DNA of 64,000 bases from Cellvibrio japonicus Ueda107 (GCF_000019225.1 NC_010995.1:1186501-1250500), one strand, 5' to 3'; counted from the first letter of the stretch, positions 18,067 to 27,612 are shown. Program-made: numbers and translations. The notes: generated from the sequence alone by a model not told the origin.

Positions 18067-19410
18067 TCAGTCCAATTCGGTATCAGTGGTGTCTTTGAGT
18101 ATAGGCTGCACCTGAGTTTGCGGTAGTTTGCAAAAGCGTTTGCTGAAATGCTGTTGCACGCGCGCAAGATCCATCAGGGACATACTGCTCGAAAATCCAA
18201 ACCACACATACAAGCCATTTAAATTTTTAAACATGGGTGGCAAATATTTGGGTGGCGCGATAACACCATCCAGATAGCGCTCGTACAGCAGGGGGACATC
18301 ATCCAGCGTTACCTTGCCAACAAATAGCATGGGAATAATTTCCGGCACGCCGGTGTGAATGGCAGCGCGCAGGAAGTTAACATTTTCGACAAAACCTTTG
18401 ACGTAGGAAATATCCTTGGTAAATACCGATCCACCGGTCAGGGTGCCACCGCGAAAGACTCGCTGGGTGACGCGATAACTGTCATGTTCGCTAACGCCCC
18501 GTTCGAGGAAGTAGCGGTAAACCTCGCAAAAATCGGCGCCGCGCTCGGCCAGGTCTACGGCGACGACACGGTCGCTGATACGCCTGGCACGTTGGGGAAA
18601 GGAGCTGAAGGTCAATGTTTCCATTAATACCGCCATACCTTCCTGGATGGCGGTGATACGCGGTGAGCCAACACTCAACCAGGTGGCCCAGGGTTGTGCG
18701 CGTCCATTCAGGGTCGTGCCTATATGCACCCATCCCTCATGGACTTCCAGCACCTGCAAATCCAGTTCGGAGAAGTGGGCGCGACGATTAATTTTTATAC
18801 AGTCCCCGCCCGCAGAGGCATCGGACACTATGTCATCGCTGATTTGCACTCGCACTTCGCCCGCACCAAAATAATCCTGCATGCGTTGATGCAAAATCTG
18901 TACAGCGGAATCGGCCGGAATATGGTTGGGGTAGGGGCGATTGAGATTCTCCACCGCAGGCAGGGAAAAGATATGGCACAGGCGTTCACCCAGCTGGCGC
19001 AGGGTCTTGCGATCTCCGCGCAGGTTGTCGCTGGCTGAACCATAGAGCTCGCGACTGAATCGACCAAACTCAGCTGTTCCCCGATGTATGAGCAACTCAA
19101 TAACCAGCAGGTATTGATCGATGGTTGCTTGCAAAATCCGCCCCAGCGCATCGCTGCGGCCGAGTTGGCGGCGCACATCCTGGCGCAGTTCGCGCAAACG
19201 CTGTTTTAGCTGGGGGGGATCAAACGACAGGGTGTAGCCCTGGTAGAAATCTGCCTCCAGGGCAGGTAACTCCCGCCCCCGGGCAGCGCGAAATTGGGCT
19301 TCGACGGACGCAGGCCATTTGATGGCATCGAGGATCCGAATGGGTTTTTGCAGTGCCACCAGCTGGGTGGAGAGGGATTTAAGTCGCTCTAGGTAGGCTT
19401 GTGGAACCAT
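18067..19410 (-). CDS. DUF1704 / QEGLA-motif family protein, putative metallopeptidase
   Basis: 447 residues from the ATG at 19408-19410. The family name-giving motif is present as QEGMA (256-260). It is preceded by HEGWVH (224-229), an HExxxH zinc-binding arrangement. The same spacing occurs in the vertebrate tubulin carboxypeptidases of the MATCAP group, which share the DUF1704 domain. In bacteria the family is annotated as modulating flavohaemoglobin expression, with little direct evidence. A peptidase or carboxypeptidase role is inferred from the motif. No signal peptide is present. Extending to the far upstream in-frame ATG at 19587 would add 59 low-complexity residues and overlap the divergent Rieske gene start, so it is rejected. 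It heads a two-gene operon. Confidence 0.85.
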   Translation of the reverse strand: MVPQAYLERLKSLSTQLVALQKPIRILDAIKWPASVEAQFRAARGRELPALEADFYQGYTLSFDPPQLKQRLRELRQDVRRQLGRSDALGRILQATIDQYLLVIELLIHRGTAEFGRFSRELYGSASDNLRGDRKTLRQLGERLCHIFSLPAVENLNRPYPNHIPADSAVQILHQRMQDYFGAGEVRVQISDDIVSDASAGGDCIKINRRAHFSELDLQVLEVHEGWVHIGTTLNGRAQPWATWLSVGSPRITAIQEGMAVLMETLTFSSFPQRARRISDRVVAVDLAERGADFCEVYRYFLERGVSEHDSYRVTQRVFRGGTLTGGSVFTKDISYVKGFVENVNFLRAAIHTGVPEIIPMLFVGKVTLDDVPLLYERYLDGVIAPPKYLPPMFKNLNGLYVWFGFSSSMSLMDLARVQQHFSKRFCKLPQTQVQPILKDTTDTELD

Positions 19411-19585
19411 GGCTGATCGGACACCGGGCAGGGATGGCGGCCATTTTAGCGGGTTTCCCCCTGATCGTGGCGGAGAATTTTTTGCCTTGGCTGGCCAGGA
19501 TGAAGCCGCTGTGTAACGCTTAACCAATCTATTCTCATCACCAACCCGGGCTATTACCTTTACGCTTCTATTGAGAGCTTGCACC

Positions 19586-19894
19586 ATGGTTTATCGCGAA
19601 TTGGCCAAGTTGCATCAGTTATACGACGGTTACCGCCAGCGGGTACACCTGGCAGGTGGTGAATGGTTATTATTGCAGGAGGCAGGCAAACTCTATTTGA
19701 TCGGGAATCGTTGCCCCCACCGCGGTGCGCCCTTGCATAATGCCAGCCTGGTCGGTGAGTGCAGCCTGCGCTGTCCGCAGCATGGTTTGCTGTTTGATTT
19801 GCGGACTGGCCTGGCCCAGGGATGCCCGGATCGCCTGCCGTATTTACCCCTGGTGTATGAGGGCAATGGGGTAGGTGTTTATTTGCCGGGATAA
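19586..19894 (+). CDS. Small Rieske [2Fe-2S] protein
   Basis: 102 residues. The two cluster-binding motifs are CPHRGAPLHNA and CPQHGLLFDLRTG, i.e. C-x-H and C-x2-H, the Rieske pattern. The protein is little more than the Rieske domain, like soluble Rieske ferredoxins that feed electrons to oxygenases or reductases. No partner oxygenase is adjacent. It starts at the ATG at 19586, divergent from the QEGLA gene with a shared 175-base promoter region; an in-frame start five codons earlier is possible. Confidence 0.9.
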   Translation: MVYRELAKLHQLYDGYRQRVHLAGGEWLLLQEAGKLYLIGNRCPHRGAPLHNASLVGECSLRCPQHGLLFDLRTGLAQGCPDRLPYLPLVYEGNGVGVYLPG

Positions 19895-19920
19895 GTGTCT
19901 ATTGGTTTGGATGATAGGGG

Positions 19921-20355
19921 ATGTGTGTTAATGCGTTTGCTTTGGGCATTGGGAATTATGTCGTCTATTTACAAACAGGATATGTGCCCTTGCGCGACCT
20001 GATAGATCGCGGATTGCCATCCTTGGGTGTACCCGATGGGCTTAAGCAGGAACTGGGCAAGCTGGTTCAGGATGCCAGACGTATGGGGGCTGATGTGGGC
20101 AGTGAAAAGCCGATAGCCGTTAAGGTTTACAAATGGACCGATGCCAAGGGCGTTGTTCACTACGGTGAGCAGCCTGCAGGTACCAATGCCGAGGAGGTCA
20201 TCATCAACCCTAACCGGAATCTATTGCCTGCTGAGCCGGAGCCTGGATCGTCCGCTGCCGCAGCGGGCGGACCAGATGCGCAAACCCCTATCGAAAAGGC
20301 GCGGGCTGCGGCTGAATTGATGAAAGCCCGTATTGAAAATCAGGAATCCTATTGA
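19921..20355 (+). CDS. DUF4124 domain protein, start uncertain
   Basis: 144 residues as read from the ATG at 19921. The clear part is AVKVYKWTDAKGVVHYGEQPAGTNAEEV (about 66-93), the DUF4124 domain common in proteobacterial envelope proteins and of unknown role, followed by a Pro/Ala/Gly-rich linker and an alanine-rich helix. The N-terminus is odd. The chosen ATG is only two bases after AGGGG. The well-spaced ATG at 19931 (MRLLWALGI, a good membrane-anchor start) is in another frame, and that frame closes shortly after. A one-base frameshift near 19955 may have split the anchor from the domain. It lies just upstream of mtgA. Confidence 0.7.
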   Translation: MCVNAFALGIGNYVVYLQTGYVPLRDLIDRGLPSLGVPDGLKQELGKLVQDARRMGADVGSEKPIAVKVYKWTDAKGVVHYGEQPAGTNAEEVIINPNRNLLPAEPEPGSSAAAAGGPDAQTPIEKARAAAELMKARIENQESY

Positions 20356-20365
20356 TTCATTGGTT

Positions 20366-21076
20366 ATGTCGAGTCGCACAGGAAAACGCCAGTTCTTTCA
20401 CACTATCAAGCGCTTGCTGTGGTGGGCCTTCTTATTATTGTTGGCTTACCAATTGTGGATTTTTGCCCATGTGGTGGCCTGGAAATGGATCAACCCTTCC
20501 CAGAGCAGTTTTATGGCGTTGCGGTTGGCGGAGCTGCGTGAGCAGAATCCCCAGGCGCAGTTGCAACATCAATGGGTGGATTACACACGAATGTCGGTTC
20601 ACCTGAAACGGGCCGTGGTCGCGGCAGAGGATGATCGCTTTATGGACCATTGGGGGCTGGATACGCGGGGAATTGAACTGGCATTGAAGAAAAACCAGCG
20701 GCGCGGCCGGTCGGTGGCGGGCGGCTCCTCAATTACCCAGCAGTTGGCTAAAAACCTGTTCCTTTCTCCGACGCGATCCTATGTGCGCAAGGCACAGGAG
20801 GTGGTGATTGCGCTTATGCTGGAGCTGGTGTGGGACAAGCGCCGTATCCTGGAGGTGTACCTCAATATGGTGGAGTGGGGGAATGGCATTTTTGGTGCTG
20901 AAGCCGCTGCGCGTCATTATTATGGTACCGCCGCCGCTGACCTGGGGCCTGCCCAGGCTGTGCGCATGGCGGTGATGCTCCCCAACCCACGCACCTATCA
21001 AAAAGCCATGCCTGCCTGGGTGATGAAACACGCGGCACGGGTTCAGGCGCGGATGCATCATTCGAGAATTCCCTGA
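20366..21076 (+). CDS. mtgA: Monofunctional biosynthetic peptidoglycan transglycosylase
   Basis: 236 residues. MtgA polymerises glycan strands from lipid II in the periplasm. One transmembrane helix (about 15-35) is followed by the family 51 glycosyltransferase domain: VVAAEDDRFMDHWGLD holds the catalytic Glu, GGSSITQQLAKNLFL is the second signature, and ILEVYLNMVEWGNGIFGAEAAARHYYG the third with the second Glu. No transpeptidase domain follows, so it is the monofunctional form. The ATG at 20366 lies 11 bases after the preceding stop; a TTG at 20333 would overlap that gene. Confidence 0.96.
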   Translation: MSSRTGKRQFFHTIKRLLWWAFLLLLAYQLWIFAHVVAWKWINPSQSSFMALRLAELREQNPQAQLQHQWVDYTRMSVHLKRAVVAAEDDRFMDHWGLDTRGIELALKKNQRRGRSVAGGSSITQQLAKNLFLSPTRSYVRKAQEVVIALMLELVWDKRRILEVYLNMVEWGNGIFGAEAAARHYYGTAAADLGPAQAVRMAVMLPNPRTYQKAMPAWVMKHAARVQARMHHSRIP

Positions 21077-21226
21077 AGTCCCCTTTAAATTTTGGGGCTA
21101 ATGCCCATATTTCCTCGCCGTAAGTCCCTGGCGCGCGGTTCTCGCCTTGTGGCTTTTGCGTTACAATCGCGACCCTTTTGGGGTTCAACCTTCTCATTAC
21201 CCATCTGAAGACCTGAGGTGATAGTC

Positions 21227-21499
21227 GTGCCTTTCTATGAATATCAGTGCGAATCCTGTGGCCATGAGTTGGAAGCTTTACAAAAACTGAGTGATGCCCC
21301 CCTGGTGGATTGCCCGGCTTGCCGTAAATCGACCCTCAAAAAGCAAATTTCTGCAGCCGGTTTTCGCCTGTCGGGTGGCGGCTGGTACGAGACCGATTTT
21401 AAGTCGGGCAAGAAAAAGAATTTGGCCGGTGACGCCTCCAGCTCGGGTAGCAGCAGCTCCGCCGCTGGCAGTACCAGTACGGCCAGCACCGCCAGTTAG
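21227..21499 (+). CDS. FmdB-type zinc ribbon protein
   Basis: 90 residues. The N-terminus MPFYEYQCESCGHELEALQKLSDAPLVDCPACRKSTLKKQISAAGFRL is a classic FmdB putative regulatory zinc ribbon with two CxxC knuckles (CESC, CPAC). The C-terminal third is low-complexity Ser/Gly/Ala/Thr. The start is GTG at 21227, eight bases after GAGG. The gene sits directly before aspS, the arrangement found across Gammaproteobacteria. Its function is unknown despite the name. Confidence 0.9.
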   Translation: MPFYEYQCESCGHELEALQKLSDAPLVDCPACRKSTLKKQISAAGFRLSGGGWYETDFKSGKKKNLAGDASSSGSSSSAAGSTSTASTAS

Positions 21500-21538
21500 C
21501 GGGCGGCTACATTTATCGATCAATAACGGGAAAAACCT

Positions 21539-23344
21539 ATGCGCAGCCAATATTGTGGCGCTTTAAATGCCTCTCACATTAACCAGGAAGTCACCCTCTG
21601 TGGCTGGGTAGATCGTCGTCGCGACCACGGTGGCGTGATCTTTATCGATCTGCGCGACCGCGAAGGCATTGTCCAGGTGGTATTCGACCCGGATGGCAAA
21701 GACAATTTCGCCCTGGCCGATAAAGTGCGTGGCGAGTATGTGCTGCAAGTAACCGGCAAGGTGCGCGCCCGTGCCGCTGCGACGGTTAACCCCAATATGG
21801 CGACCGGTGAAATCGAGGTGTACGGAACCGCGCTCACCATCCTCAACGAAGCGCAAACCATTCCCTTCCCACTGGACTCCTACGCCAATGTGGGCGAGGA
21901 CGTGCGCCTCAAATACCGCTTCCTCGACCTGCGCCGCACCGAGATGCAGAACAACCTGCGCTTCCGCGGCAAGGTGACCAGTGCTATTCGCAATTACCTG
22001 GATCGCCACGGTTTCCTCGATGTGGAAACCCCGATCCTCACCCGCGCTACCCCCGAAGGCGCGCGCGACTACCTGGTGCCCTCGCGCACCCACGACGGCA
22101 AATTCTTTGCCCTGCCGCAGTCGCCCCAGTTGTTTAAGCAATTGCTGATGGTGGCCGGCTACGACCGCTACTACCAGATCGCCAAGTGCTTCCGCGATGA
22201 AGACCTGCGCGCCGACCGCCAGCCGGAATTTACCCAGATCGATATTGAAACCTCCTTCATGAGCCAGGATCAGATTATGGCTGTGACTGAGGGTATGTTC
22301 CGCGAGCTGTTCAAGGACTTGATGAACATTGAGTTTGAAGAAATTCGCCACATGCCGTTCAGCGAAGCGATCGCCAAGTACGGTTCAGACAAGCCGGATA
22401 TGCGCATTCCACTGGAGCTGGTCGATATTAAAGACCTGGTTACCGACGTGGATTTCAAAGTGTTTGCCGGTCCGGCCAATGATCCCAAGGCCCGAGTTAC
22501 CGCACTGAAGGTACCTGGCGGCAACGAAAAACTAACGCGCAAGCAAATCGATGACTACACCAAGTTCGTGGGTATCTACGGTGCGAAGGGTTTGGCGTAT
22601 ATCAAGGTCAATGACAAGTCAGACCTGGAAGAGGGCCTGCAATCGCCTATCGTGAAAAACCTGCCGGTACCGGTGCGCGCCGCTATTCTGGAGCGTGTGG
22701 GCGCTGACAATGGCGACCTGATTTTCTTCGGCGCCGACAAACACAAAGTCGTTACCGAAGCTCTGGGCGCCTTGCGTTGCAAGCTGGGTGCCGATCTCAA
22801 CCTCTACACCGCCCAATGGGCGCCGCTGTGGGTGGTGGACTTCCCCATGTTTGAAGAGGACGACAAAGGCGGCTGGACTTCCATTCACCACCCCTTCACC
22901 TCGCCCAGTTGTACCCCCGAAGAATTGGTGGCTAACCCGGGAGCGGCCCTGTCGCGCGCTTACGACCTGGTGCTCAACGGCGTGGAATTGGGCGGTGGCT
23001 CGGTGCGTATTCACTCACCGGCAATGCAGCAGGCGGTGTTTAAAATCCTGGGAATCAGCCCGGAAGAGCAGCGTGAAAAGTTTGGCTTCCTGCTCGATGC
23101 CCTCAGCTACGGTGCGCCACCACACGGCGGCCTGGCCTTTGGTCTCGACCGCCTGGTGATGCTGATGGTGGGTGCCAGCTCCATCCGCGATGTCATCGCC
23201 TTCCCCAAAACCCAGAGTGCCGCCTGTGTGATGACCGACGCACCGGGTACCGTGGATGAGCTGCAACTGCGCGAACTGCACATTCGCCTGCGCAACCAGA
23301 AGAAAGAGCAGCCCGCAGCCGATGCCCCTGAATACGGTATGTAA
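21539..23344 (+). CDS. aspS: Aspartyl-tRNA synthetase
   Basis: 601 residues, full length. It has an N-terminal OB-fold anticodon-binding domain (about 1-105) and a class II catalytic core. Motif 2 is [20 protein letters not shown], the bacterial GAD insertion lies between about 290 and 410, and motif 3 is [15 protein letters not shown] His near residue 30 rather than the discriminating residue cannot be judged for Asp/Asn specificity. The ATG at 21539 fits the family start [10 protein letters not shown]. The transcript is closed by a U-rich terminator. Confidence 0.98.
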
Positions 23345-23362
23345 ATAGTCGCTGGTTAAAAG

Positions 23363-23388
23363 GGTGGGCAATTGCCCACCTTTTTTTT
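23363..23388 (+). terminator. Rho-independent terminator after aspS
   Basis: A GGTGGGC/GCCCACC stem with an AATT loop is followed by eight T residues, 18 bases after the aspS stop. Confidence 0.9.
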
Positions 23389-23445
23389 ACAGGGCTTTTG
23401 AGTTGATTTTATTGACGATATAAAGAGATTGAGTGGAGTCGCTAA

Positions 23446-24189
23446 ATGGCCGGACATTCCAAATGGGCGAACATGAAGCATCGCAAGGCGCGCCAGGACG
23501 CCAAGCGCACCAAGGTTTTTACCAAAATCATCCGCGAGCTAAGCGTGGCGGCCAAAAACGGTGCCAACCCCGATGACAATCCGCGCCTGCGCGCCGCGGT
23601 GGAAAAAGCCTACCTCAATAACCTGAAAAAAGATGTGGTTGAGCGCGCTATTGCCCGCGGAGCGGGCACAGCGGAAAGTGAATCCTACGAGGAACTCACC
23701 TACGAGGGTTACGGCGTAAACGGCGTGGCCTTTATCGTGGAGTGCATGACCGATAACCGCAACCGCACCGTGGGTGATGTGCGCCACGCCTTCGACAAGC
23801 GCGGCGGTAACCTGGGCACCAACGGCTCGGTTTCCTACCTGTTTACCCGCAAGGGCCAAATCAGCTTTGAGCCGGGATTTAATGAAGATGCGTTGATGGA
23901 AGCGGCGCTGGATGCGGGTGCCGATGATGTGGTCATCAATTCGGATGGCTCCGCCGATGTCATGACCGCATTTGAAGATTTCTTCGCGGTAAAAGATGCC
24001 ATTATAGCGGCCGGCTTTAAGCCCATCTCTGCCGATTTCGCCATGGTTCCCTCTGTCACCGTATCACTGGATAAAGACGCGGCGGAAAAAATCATCAGCC
24101 TGATCGACGCCCTGGAAGACCTGGATGACGTACAAAACGTCTACACCAACGCCGATATCCCGGAAGACATCATGGAGCAATTGGGATAA
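23446..24189 (+). CDS. yebC: YebC/PmpR family regulatory/translation-associated protein
   Basis: 247 residues. The N-terminus [39 protein letters not shown] is the invariant YebC signature. In other bacteria family members act as DNA-binding regulators (PmpR) or relieve ribosome stalling at proline runs (YebC2, YeeI). The position between aspS and ruvC is the conserved one. Length and sequence are normal. Confidence 0.96.
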   Translation: MAGHSKWANMKHRKARQDAKRTKVFTKIIRELSVAAKNGANPDDNPRLRAAVEKAYLNNLKKDVVERAIARGAGTAESESYEELTYEGYGVNGVAFIVECMTDNRNRTVGDVRHAFDKRGGNLGTNGSVSYLFTRKGQISFEPGFNEDALMEAALDAGADDVVINSDGSADVMTAFEDFFAVKDAIIAAGFKPISADFAMVPSVTVSLDKDAAEKIISLIDALEDLDDVQNVYTNADIPEDIMEQLG

Positions 24190-24277
24190 TCCTCGCTTAA
24201 CCAAAACTGCCGGTGCACTTATCGCATTGGCAGCCTTGTCATGTGGCCGGCATCGTGCAACACTGCCATCATCGATA

Positions 24278-24293
24278 CTGTATATAGATACAA
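24278..24293 (+). promoter_or_regulatory. LexA-like SOS box upstream of ruvC
   Basis: CTGTATATAGATACAA matches the gammaproteobacterial consensus CTG-TATATATATA-CAG at nearly every position. It lies only two bases before the ruvC ATG, so it would block promoter clearance or overlap a promoter immediately upstream. Confidence 0.6.
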
Positions 24294-24295
24294 CT

Positions 24296-24817
24296 ATGGC
24301 GCTTATCCTTGGCATAGATCCTGGCTCCCGTAAGACCGGATTCGGTATTATCAACCTGCTTGGCGGCAAATCTGAATATGTCACCAGTGGCGTGATTCGT
24401 ATGCGCGATGATGATGAGCTGCCGGTGCGACTAAAAGTCATCTTTGATTCCCTTACCCAGATTATCGAGCGTTACACGCCCCAGGAAATGGCTATCGAAC
24501 AAGTATTTATGGCCAAGAACGCGGCCTCGGCACTAAAGCTTGGCCAGGCGCGCGGGGCAGCTATAGTGGCGGCTGCGGCGCAGAATCTGCCGGTATCAGA
24601 ATACGAAGCGCGCAAGGTTAAACAGTCGGTGGTGGGCAATGGTGCTGCCGATAAGTTGCAGGTGCAGCACATGGTAAAAACCCTGCTGCGGCTGCCAGCG
24701 GCGCCGCAGGAAGATGCTGCAGATGCCCTGGCTGTCGCGCTCTGCCATGCAAATACCCAGCAACACCTCATTCGTATGGCCGGCTCAAGCAGCTTCCGTC
24801 GCGGTCGTATCATCTAA
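24296..24817 (+). CDS. ruvC: Holliday junction resolvase RuvC
   Basis: 173 residues. RuvC cuts four-way junctions symmetrically as a dimer within the RuvABC complex. The catalytic acidic residues are visible: Asp in [11 protein letters not shown] (residue 7), Glu in MAIEQVF, and the Asp pair in [13 protein letters not shown]. The ATG at 24296 gives the canonical N-terminus; the longer upstream frame is not family sequence. No good Shine-Dalgarno sequence precedes it because the LexA-like box occupies that space. It is followed after 22 bases by ruvA. Confidence 0.97.
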   Translation: MALILGIDPGSRKTGFGIINLLGGKSEYVTSGVIRMRDDDELPVRLKVIFDSLTQIIERYTPQEMAIEQVFMAKNAASALKLGQARGAAIVAAAAQNLPVSEYEARKVKQSVVGNGAADKLQVQHMVKTLLRLPAAPQEDAADALAVALCHANTQQHLIRMAGSSSFRRGRII

Positions 24818-24839
24818 TTTTATTTTCACAGGTCCAGGT

Positions 24840-25457
24840 ATGATCGGTCGCTTGAAAGGCATCCTCATCGAAAAGCAACCTCCTTATTTATTGCTGGACG
24901 TCAATGGTGTCGGCTACGAACTCCAGGCGCCCATGACCACCTTCTATCGTTTACCTTCACTGGGTCACGAAGTTGTGCTACACACGCACCTCTCCATTAC
25001 AGAAAACCTGCACCAATTATTTGGTTTTGCTGAACAGCGCGACAGGTCTTTATTCCGCACCCTGATCAAGGTGAATGGTGTAGGCCCCAAGCTGGCCGTT
25101 GCGATTTTGTCCGGGATGGAATCGGATGATATTGCCCGCTGTGTGCGCGATAACAATATTAAGGCGCTCACCAGGGTGCCGGGGATTGGCCAGAAAACGG
25201 CGGAGCGCTTGGTTATTGAACTGCGTGATCGCCTTAAAAACTGGGATTTGCCCCAGGGCGATATGCTTGCTCATGGTGAAATTCAGGCGATTGCCAGTGA
25301 TAACGATATCTATGCCGAAGCGGAAAGCGCGCTGATTGCACTCGGCTACAAGCCGGTGGATGCCGCTAAAATGGTGGCATCCGCTGCCAAGCAGAAACCT
25401 GAGGCGCGCAGTGAAGAACTTATCCGCATCGCTCTGCGAAGCCTTGCCGGTGTATAA
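24840..25457 (+). CDS. ruvA: Holliday junction branch migration protein RuvA
   Basis: 205 residues. RuvA tetramers hold the junction open and load RuvB. The protein begins MIGRLKGILIEKQPPYLLLDVNGVGYELQAP (OB domain I). It has helix-hairpin-helix motifs FRTLIKVNGVGPKLAVAILSG and LTRVPGIGQKTAERLVIEL (domain II), and a flexible linker to C-terminal domain III that contacts RuvB. ATG at 24840. Part of the ruvC-ruvA-ruvB unit. Confidence 0.97.
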   Translation: MIGRLKGILIEKQPPYLLLDVNGVGYELQAPMTTFYRLPSLGHEVVLHTHLSITENLHQLFGFAEQRDRSLFRTLIKVNGVGPKLAVAILSGMESDDIARCVRDNNIKALTRVPGIGQKTAERLVIELRDRLKNWDLPQGDMLAHGEIQAIASDNDIYAEAESALIALGYKPVDAAKMVASAAKQKPEARSEELIRIALRSLAGV

Positions 25458-25508
25458 ACCATTCAGCCGAAATTCAGTTTTTTCAACGCAAGATGCCCGG
25501 GCTTTATC

Positions 25509-26549
25509 ATGATTGAAACTGATCGCTTAATTGCACCCACTGCCAAAGAACGCGAAGACCAACTGGATCGCGCCGTGCGCCCCAAGGTACTGGCGGATTA
25601 TGTAGGCCAACCTGCAGTGCGTGAGCAGATGGAAATTTTTATCTGTGCGGCTAAAAAGCGGCGTGAAGCGCTGGATCACACCCTGGTGTTTGGTCCACCC
25701 GGTTTGGGCAAGACTACCCTGGCCAATATCATCGCCAACGAAATGGGGGTATCGCTCAAGAGTACATCGGGGCCTGTGCTGGAAAAAGCCGGTGATTTGG
25801 CCGCAATGCTGACCAACCTTGAAGCGGGCGATGTGTTATTTATCGATGAGATTCATCGACTCAGCCCGGTTGTGGAGGAAATCCTGTATCCCGCCATGGA
25901 GGATTTCCAACTGGATATCATGATCGGCGAGGGGCCGGCTGCCCGTTCGATCAAACTGGATTTACCACCCTTTACATTGGTGGGAGCCACTACGCGAGCG
26001 GGTTTGCTAACATCCCCCCTGCGCGATCGGTTCGGGATAGTACAGCGCCTGGAGTTTTACAACGTAAAGGACCTGACCCATATAGTGGCACGCTCTGCGG
26101 CTTTGTTGGGTGTCAGCATGGAAGAGTTGGGCGCTGCTGAAATTGCCAAGCGCTCAAGGGGTACGCCGCGTATCGCCAACCGACTGTTGCGCAGGGTGCG
26201 CGACTTTGCCGAGGTGAAAGGCGATGGCCGGATTACCTCCGAACTGGCGGATAAGGCACTGAATATGCTTAACGTTGACGAGCGCGGATTTGATCATATG
26301 GATCGCCGCTTGTTGTTGGCGATGATCAACAACTTTGACGGCGGTCCGGTGGGAGTGGAAAGCCTGGCGGCGGCTATCAGTGAAGATCGGGGGACGATAG
26401 AAGATGTTATCGAGCCCTATCTGATCCAGCAGGGATTTATGGCTCGAACCCCCAGGGGTAGGGTGTTAACCACGAATGCCTATCTGCACTTTGGATTGTC
26501 TATGCCCAAGCGTTTGCAGGAAAGCCAGGGGGGAGAAGGGATAGCGTAA
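25509..26549 (+). CDS. ruvB: Holliday junction ATP-dependent helicase RuvB
   Basis: 346 residues. RuvB hexamers drive branch migration. Walker A is [11 protein letters not shown], Walker B is LFIDEIHRL, sensor 1 is in LVGATTRAG and the arginine finger region is PLRDRFG. The C-terminal winged helix ends with [13 protein letters not shown]. Standard length. The next gene position, 12 bases on, is the ybgC remnant. Confidence 0.98.
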   Translation: MIETDRLIAPTAKEREDQLDRAVRPKVLADYVGQPAVREQMEIFICAAKKRREALDHTLVFGPPGLGKTTLANIIANEMGVSLKSTSGPVLEKAGDLAAMLTNLEAGDVLFIDEIHRLSPVVEEILYPAMEDFQLDIMIGEGPAARSIKLDLPPFTLVGATTRAGLLTSPLRDRFGIVQRLEFYNVKDLTHIVARSAALLGVSMEELGAAEIAKRSRGTPRIANRLLRRVRDFAEVKGDGRITSELADKALNMLNVDERGFDHMDRRLLLAMINNFDGGPVGVESLAAAISEDRGTIEDVIEPYLIQQGFMARTPRGRVLTTNAYLHFGLSMPKRLQESQGGEGIA

Positions 26550-26561
26550 CCGGGAGTTACC

Positions 26562-26871
26562 CTGCATTATCCCGAGCGAGTTTATATTGAGGATACGGGT
26601 GTGGACGGAATCGTCTACTACGTAAATTATTTAAAGTACATGGAGCCTGGCCGTACAGAATTTCTGTGGGCTTTAGGCTATGATGGGCCCGCTATTTTAG
26701 CGGGTGGTTTACGGTAGGTTGTGCATTCTGTGCAGGCTAATTCTCAGCAGCCTGCACGCGTGGATAACCAGTTGCATATCACAGCTTGTTTACAAAAGCT
26801 GGCTTGTACTTAATCCAATACCTGCACATATGCACAATCGCCTTAAACACCCTATTCAACCGATGAAGTAA
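26562..26871 (+). pseudogene. ybgC: Decayed ybgC (acyl-CoA thioesterase of the tol-pal cluster)
   Basis: Translating from 26562 gives [34 protein letters not shown], plainly YbgC-like (family [22 protein letters not shown]), then LAGGLR and an in-frame TAG at 26715-26717. The same frame continues VVHSVQANSQQPARVDNQLHITACLQKLACT to a TAA at 26811. The last stretch IPAHMHNRLKHPIQPMK, which resembles the family C-terminus, is in the next frame and ends at 26871. No start codon remains, the DTDAGG catalytic Asp is changed (DTGVDG), and roughly 30-35 middle residues are missing. It occupies the standard ybgC place between ruvB and tolQ. Confidence 0.85.
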
Positions 26872-26885
26872 GAGTTTAGATACCT

Positions 26886-27572
26886 ATGTCAGCAACGGAT
26901 AATAGTCTGTCCATTACCCACCTGATTCTCCAGGCCAGTTTTTTGGTGCAACTGGTGATGCTGATTTTGGTATTGGCATCGGTCATTTCCTGGGCGATGA
27001 TTTTCCAGCGCGAGCGCTATCAGCGTAAGGCGTCGTCAGCGTTTAGTTATTTTGAAAAGCAATTCTGGTCGGGTATCGACCTCAACCAGCTTTATCGCCA
27101 GGGCAATGGCCGCACTGACCTGGCCGAGGGAATAGAAAATATCTTCCGTGCCGGCTTCAAAGAGTTTACCCGCTTGCGTCAAACGGCCGGTGCCGATTCC
27201 GATGCAATCATGGAGGGGTCAATGCGTGCCATGCGTGTTGCTCTGGCACGTGAGCAAGAAAAGCTTGAGGAAAACCTGCCTTTTTTGGCTAGCGTCGCCT
27301 CCGTGAGTCCTTATATAGGTCTTTTTGGAACCGTCTGGGGCATCATGGTGTCCTTTCTCAATATTGCTAATGCGGGCCAGCCCAGCCTTGCCACAGTGGC
27401 GCCTGGTATTGCCGAGGCGCTGATTGCAACCGCAATGGGCCTGTTCGCTGCTATTCCAGCTGTTCTGGCGTACAACAAATTTTCTGCCAGGGCAGAAAGC
27501 TTGTTGAGTAACTATCAAACTTTTGCAGAAGAGTTTTCGGCTATTCTCCATCGCCAGGTTCACAGTAAGTGA
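26886..27572 (+). CDS. tolQ: Tol-Pal system protein TolQ
   Basis: 228 residues. TolQ is an inner-membrane, MotA/ExbB-like proton channel subunit that powers outer-membrane constriction at division. One helix lies near the N-terminus (about 15-40) and two more at about 135-160 and 170-195, with the family segment PFLASVASVSPYIGLFGTVWGIM and the TVAPGIAEALIATAMGLFAAIPAVLAYN stretch. It starts 14 bases after the ybgC remnant ends. Confidence 0.97.
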   Translation: MSATDNSLSITHLILQASFLVQLVMLILVLASVISWAMIFQRERYQRKASSAFSYFEKQFWSGIDLNQLYRQGNGRTDLAEGIENIFRAGFKEFTRLRQTAGADSDAIMEGSMRAMRVALAREQEKLEENLPFLASVASVSPYIGLFGTVWGIMVSFLNIANAGQPSLATVAPGIAEALIATAMGLFAAIPAVLAYNKFSARAESLLSNYQTFAEEFSAILHRQVHSK

Positions 27573-27612
27573 TGCTGGCTAGGCACGGATTAAACAATCG
27601 AGTTTGATGTAT

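Noticed and set aside
21563..22351. Minus-strand open frame opposite aspS
   Set aside because: Antisense shadow; aspS motifs are intact on the other strand.
26715..26717. In-frame TAG in ybgC read as recoding (suppression or pyrrolysine)
   Set aside because: The same gene also lacks a start, a catalytic residue and a block of sequence, so decay is the simpler reading.
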